DNA from: Palsa-504 sp963790065
GTDB taxonomy: Bacteria > Actinomycetota > Actinomycetes > Streptosporangiales > Streptosporangiaceae
Reading direction: 5' to 3'
Length of the DNA stretch: 64,000 bases
NCBI GenBank assembly: GCA_963790065.1
Contig: CAWBNK010000002.1
Coordinates: 1 to 64,000, forward strand
The notes beneath the pieces were generated by a model, which was not told where the DNA came from, searched no databases, and saw only the letters and a list, made by a program, of their open reading frames with translations. Each line of letters begins with the position of its first letter. The stretch's first letter is position 1. The position numbers were made by a program, and so were the translations under genes. This document shows, piece after piece, positions 61,021 to 64,000 of this stretch.

Positions 61021-62832
61021 ATGCACGGGGATGACGGCACGGCGAGGTTCCCGCTTCCTTCTGAGATCGCCGATGCGCCGGGGGCCGAGGACTGGCGGTC
61101 CATGTACCCGTATTTCACGCGCTTCCAGCCGGAAGACGACGGGCGATTCTGGTTCTACAACTCGATGCATTTCCCGGAGCCGATGCCGGCCTTCGACACG
61201 ATCACCGCGGAAATCCCGTACAGCGCGATCGGCGCCAATACCGCACGGCTGTTCGTCTTCCCCACCACGCTGGGCATCGAGCACCGGATCGTCAACGGGC
61301 GCGTCTACATCACGGCCATCCCGGTCACCGATCCGGCGGAGATCGGGCGCCGGGCGGCGATATTCGGCGAGCGGGCGGGCTATTACTACGAGAACTGGGA
61401 CAGCCTGTACGAGGGCTGGAAAGTCCGGATGCGGGAACTGATCCGCCAGATCGAATCCATCACCGTCCCCGAACTCCCCGAATTCGAGGACCGCGCCGTC
61501 GTGATGGAATCCGTCGGCATCGCGCAGAACCACTACGTGCGCGAGAACTTCCACCGCTGCCTGGACTTGTTCTCGGTGATGTGGCACCACCACACCGAGA
61601 TGCTGATGCTGGGATACGGCGCCTACGTGGTGTTCTTCCAGTTCTGCAAGCAGGCCTGGCCGGAGATCAGCGACCAGACCGCGGCCCGCATGGTGGCCGG
61701 CATCGACGTGATCATGTACCGGCCCGACGACGAGCTGCGCGGCCTGGCCCGGCTGGCCGTCGAGACCGGGGTGGACGACCTGTTCACCGAGGGCTGCTCT
61801 TCCGCTGCGGTGCTGGCCGCCCTGGCCGAGCGCGGGGACGGCGGCAAGCGCTGGCTGGCCGCGCTCGAGCAGGCCCGCGAGCCGTGGTTCAACGTGTCCA
61901 CCGGCGACGGCTTCTATCACCACCATCGCAGCTGGGCCGACGACCTGACCGTCCCGTTCACGGCGCTGCCCCGCTACGTGGCCCAGGTCCGGTCCGGGAC
62001 GCTCGAGCAGCGCCCGACCGAGGCGCTGCGGGCCGAGCGGGAGCGGATCGCGACCTCGTACCGGGACCTGCTGGGCTCCGACGACGAGCGGGCCGCGTTC
62101 GACCAGATGCTGGGGCTGTGCCGCCGGGTGTTCCCGTTCGTGGAGGACCACAAGTTCTACTGCGAGCACTGGTTCACCTCGCAGTTCTTCGGCAAGATCA
62201 GGGAGTTCGGCGCGCTGCTGGCCCGGTTCGGGGTACTGGCCGACGCCGAGGACGTATTCCAGCTGCACCACACCGAGGTAGACCAGGCCCTGTCGGACGT
62301 CATGCTGGCCTGGGCCGCGGGCGGACCTCCGCTGGGCGCGGCCCACTGGCAGCCGATCGTCGCGTCCCGCAAGCGGATGCTGGCAGCGATGCGGGACTGG
62401 TCGCCGCCGCCCGCGCTGGGGCCGGTGCCCGAGGCGCTGAACGACCCAGCCGTGCGCATGCTGTGGGGCGTCACCCAGGAGCGGATCCAGGCCTGGCTTT
62501 CGCCGGCCTCGGATGAGGTGCGCGGGTTCGGCGCCTCGTCCGGCATCGTCGAGGGACCGGCGCGGGTGCTGACCGACGTCAACCAGATCGGCGAGATCCG
62601 CGACGGCGAGATCCTGGTCTGCCCGGTGACCGCGCCGAGCTGGGCGCCGGTGTTCGGCAAGATCAAGGCGGCGGTGTCCGACATCGGCGGCTCGATGTCG
62701 CACGCGGCCATCGTGGCCCGGGAGTACGGCATGCCGGCCGTGGTCGGCACCGGCGACGCGACCAAGCGGATCAGGACCGGCCAGCTGGTCCGCGTGGACG
62801 GCGACCGCGGGACCGTCCAGGTCATCGGGTGA
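61021..62832 (+). CDS. split PEP-synthase-like protein, phosphohistidine subunit (copy 2)
   Basis: 603 residues. Substrate-side region of ~470 residues (DDGRFWFYNSMHFPEPMPAFD, LGIEHRIVNGRVYITAIPV, MWHHHTEMLMLGYGAYVVFF) plus the C-terminal mobile domain with phosphohistidine H561 in GGSMSHAAIVAREYG. It is paralogous to copy 1 (shared RFWF...-type opening and same domain order) but diverged in the substrate part, suggesting a different substrate. GGAGG lies ahead of ATG 61021; GTGA overlap with the ATP-binding partner. Confidence 0.78.
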   Translation: MHGDDGTARFPLPSEIADAPGAEDWRSMYPYFTRFQPEDDGRFWFYNSMHFPEPMPAFDTITAEIPYSAIGANTARLFVFPTTLGIEHRIVNGRVYITAIPVTDPAEIGRRAAIFGERAGYYYENWDSLYEGWKVRMRELIRQIESITVPELPEFEDRAVVMESVGIAQNHYVRENFHRCLDLFSVMWHHHTEMLMLGYGAYVVFFQFCKQAWPEISDQTAARMVAGIDVIMYRPDDELRGLARLAVETGVDDLFTEGCSSAAVLAALAERGDGGKRWLAALEQAREPWFNVSTGDGFYHHHRSWADDLTVPFTALPRYVAQVRSGTLEQRPTEALRAERERIATSYRDLLGSDDERAAFDQMLGLCRRVFPFVEDHKFYCEHWFTSQFFGKIREFGALLARFGVLADAEDVFQLHHTEVDQALSDVMLAWAAGGPPLGAAHWQPIVASRKRMLAAMRDWSPPPALGPVPEALNDPAVRMLWGVTQERIQAWLSPASDEVRGFGASSGIVEGPARVLTDVNQIGEIRDGEILVCPVTAPSWAPVFGKIKAAVSDIGGSMSHAAIVAREYGMPAVVGTGDATKRIRTGQLVRVDGDRGTVQVIG

Positions 62833-63905
62833 GCACGGCGCCCGCCTACGTGCGCCCGCTGTCCGAGGTCGGCCGGGCGGAGGTGGCGTCGGCGGGCGGC
62901 AAGGCGGCCAGCCTGGGCGAGCTGACCCGGGCCGGGATTCCGGTGCCGCGGGGCTTCGTGGTGACGGCGGGGGCGTTCGCCCGGGCCATGGCGGTGGTGG
63001 GCGGGGCTGATGCCCTGCTTCGTTCGGTAGAAAATCTGGCGCCGGAGGACGGCGAGGCTCTTGGGCGGGTCGCGGCGGAGCTGCGGGCGCTGGTCACCGC
63101 GGCGCCGGTGCCCGCGGAGGTGGCGGCGGCGGTGGAGGCGGCCTACGGGGAGCTGGGCGCAGTGGTGGCGGTGCGGTCGAGCGCCACGCTGGAGGACAGC
63201 GCGGAGGCCAGCTTCGCCGGGCTGCAGGACACCTACCTGGGCATCCGGGGTGCTGATGAGGTGCTTGATGCGGTGCGGAGGTGCTGGGCCAGCCTGTACA
63301 ACGACGAGTCCGTGGCTTACCGGCGCCGGATGGGCCTGCCCGAGCGCGGCCTGGCCATGGCCGTGGTCGTGCAGCGGATGCTGCGCCCCCGCGCGGCCGG
63401 CGTGATGTTTACCCGGAGCCCGGTCAGCGGGGATCGTTCGGTGGTGGCCATCGAGGGGACCTGGGGGCTCGGGTCGGCGCTGGTGGCCGGGGAGGTGACC
63501 CCGGACGCCTTCACGGTCAGCAAGGTGACCGGCGAGATCACCGGGCGAAGGGTCGGCACCAAGCTCAGGCTGCATTCTCTTATGCCGAACGGGCCAGGCG
63601 TCTCCGCCACCGTCATGCCGATCGCGCTGCGGGGCCGGGCGTGCCTGACCGACGACGAGGCCCGGGCCCTGGCCGGGGTCGGGCGGCGGGTCGAGGAGCA
63701 TTACGGCGCCCCGCAGGACATCGAATGGGCGCTGCTCGGCGTCGACCGCGACCACCCGGCCCTGCACTGCGACACCGACGACCGCATCGTGCTGCTGCAG
63801 AGCCGGCCGGAGACCGTCTGGGCGGCCCGCGAGCGCGGGCCCGTAGCCGGACCGAAACCCCGCGCCAGCGATCATGTCCTGGCCTGGCTGGAGAAGCCGC
63901 TGTGA
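62829..63905 (+). CDS. split PEP-synthase-like protein, ATP-binding subunit (copy 2)
   Basis: 358 residues, PPDK N-terminal ATP-grasp domain: GGKAASLGELTRAGIPVPRGFVV, VAVRSSATLEDSAEASFAGLQDT, GVMFTRSPVSGDRSVV, PQDIEWALL and IVLLQSRPETVW, all conserved. Partner of the phosphohistidine subunit upstream (four-base overlap). It lacks the Gly-rich insertion found in copy 1. The stop lies in a short duplicated TGATG junction leading to the next gene. Confidence 0.82.
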   Translation: MSTAPAYVRPLSEVGRAEVASAGGKAASLGELTRAGIPVPRGFVVTAGAFARAMAVVGGADALLRSVENLAPEDGEALGRVAAELRALVTAAPVPAEVAAAVEAAYGELGAVVAVRSSATLEDSAEASFAGLQDTYLGIRGADEVLDAVRRCWASLYNDESVAYRRRMGLPERGLAMAVVVQRMLRPRAAGVMFTRSPVSGDRSVVAIEGTWGLGSALVAGEVTPDAFTVSKVTGEITGRRVGTKLRLHSLMPNGPGVSATVMPIALRGRACLTDDEARALAGVGRRVEEHYGAPQDIEWALLGVDRDHPALHCDTDDRIVLLQSRPETVWAARERGPVAGPKPRASDHVLAWLEKPL

Positions 63906-63917
63906 TGCCGTTGTGAT
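63896..63917 (+). repeat. 11-bp duplication of a stop/start junction
   Basis: GCCGCTGTGAT (63896-63906) followed by GCCGTTGTGAT (63907-63917). The first copy holds the stop of the ATP-binding subunit and an ATG that reads M-P-L-stop; that stop overlaps the ATG at 63916. Confidence 0.7.
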
Positions 63918-64000
63918 GGAGGACCTGACCAACGAGGATGTGGCCGACATCCTGGCGCTGCTCGACTCGCTCCCCTACGACGAGCTCGACCTGCAGACCG
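63916..64000 (+). CDS. partial gene, possible biotin carboxyl carrier protein
   Basis: 28 codons are visible before the window ends: MEDLTNEDVADILALLDSLP and a following YDELDLQT. This pattern (short helix, then D-E-L-x-L-x-T/G) resembles the N-terminus of biotin/lipoyl carrier proteins of acyl-CoA carboxylase type. Too little sequence is present for certainty, and the biotinyl-lysine motif would lie outside the window. If right, it ties the second PEP-synthase-like pair to a carboxylation step. Confidence 0.4.
   Translation, partial: MEDLTNEDVADILALLDSLPYDELDLQT

Noticed and set aside
60082..62703. 873-codon antisense frame across the regulator and second phosphohistidine subunit
   Set aside because: Composition artefact of GC-rich coding DNA; it reads through several well-supported genes and has no recognisable fold.

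Overview
The window is very GC-rich, with tightly packed genes that often overlap by four bases at ATGA or GTGA and frequently start with GTG. It also carries Ser/Thr kinases, PP2C, FHA and WXG100 proteins, an EccC-type ATPase and HutC/IclR regulators. This points to the chromosome of an actinomycete with a large genome. The genus cannot be read from the sequence. I saw no rRNA, tRNA, CRISPR array or intact insertion sequence.

Layout. (1) 0.2-7.5 kb: a GTP cyclohydrolase II fused behind a flippase-like membrane domain, a GT87 glycosyltransferase, two leftward SAM methyltransferases, a GT4 glycosyltransferase, an SRPBCC protein and a third methyltransferase; this looks like part of a small glycosylated or pterin-like metabolite pathway. 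(2) 7.5-10.3 kb: an MFS exporter with a divergent LysR regulator and a palindromic operator between them. (3) 10.4-14.6 kb: PP2C phosphatase, zinc-ribbon/FHA protein and a transmembrane Ser/Thr kinase, facing (4) a leftward 17-kb type VII secretion-like operon (32.0 to 14.6 kb): giant Ig/FN3 surface protein, MoxR ATPase, DUF58, transglutaminase-like membrane protein, FHA-EccC ATPase, WXG100 protein, a longer WXG-headed protein and a small unknown. EccB, EccD, EccE and mycosin are absent. Two of these genes (EccC and the giant protein) are each broken by an apparent single-base frameshift. (5) 32.5-37.3 kb: ABC transporter, DUF1906/peptidoglycan-binding protein, PaaI thioesterase, MFS transporter. 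(6) 37.4-43.4 kb: a dimethylglycine/sarcosine oxidase-like enzyme with a small-molecule kinase, divergent from an amino-acid permease and a HutC-type GntR regulator; two GGTCTAGAC operators 63 bp apart lie in the divergent promoter. (7) 43.4-46.9 kb: a 39-bp minisatellite open on both strands and a membrane NACHT NTPase with a C-terminal DUF4352-like domain. (8) 46.9-54.8 kb: a multicomponent phenol hydroxylase with meta-cleavage genes (order L-M-N-O-Q-B-P-D in dmp terms) and an IclR regulator. (9) 54.8-64 kb: two copies of a split PEP-synthase-like pair resembling phenylphosphate synthase, surrounding a PspC/DUF1707 envelope-stress two-component system; the window ends in the start of a probable biotin-carrier protein.

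How it fits together. Genes in (8) hydroxylate phenols to catechols, cleave the ring and hydrolyse the product. The genes in (9) encode proteins that could phosphorylate a phenolic or other small substrate with ATP, which would be an unusual pairing of aerobic and phenylphosphate-type chemistry in one locus. Regions (3) and (4) probably form one phospho-regulated export and cell-surface system.

The most unusual sequence features are small tandem duplications sitting exactly on stop/start junctions in (8) and (9). The clearest is a 26-bp unit repeated four times between a histidine kinase and its response regulator. Each copy carries a Shine-Dalgarno and an ATG and encodes a nine-residue mini-ORF that overlaps the next start.
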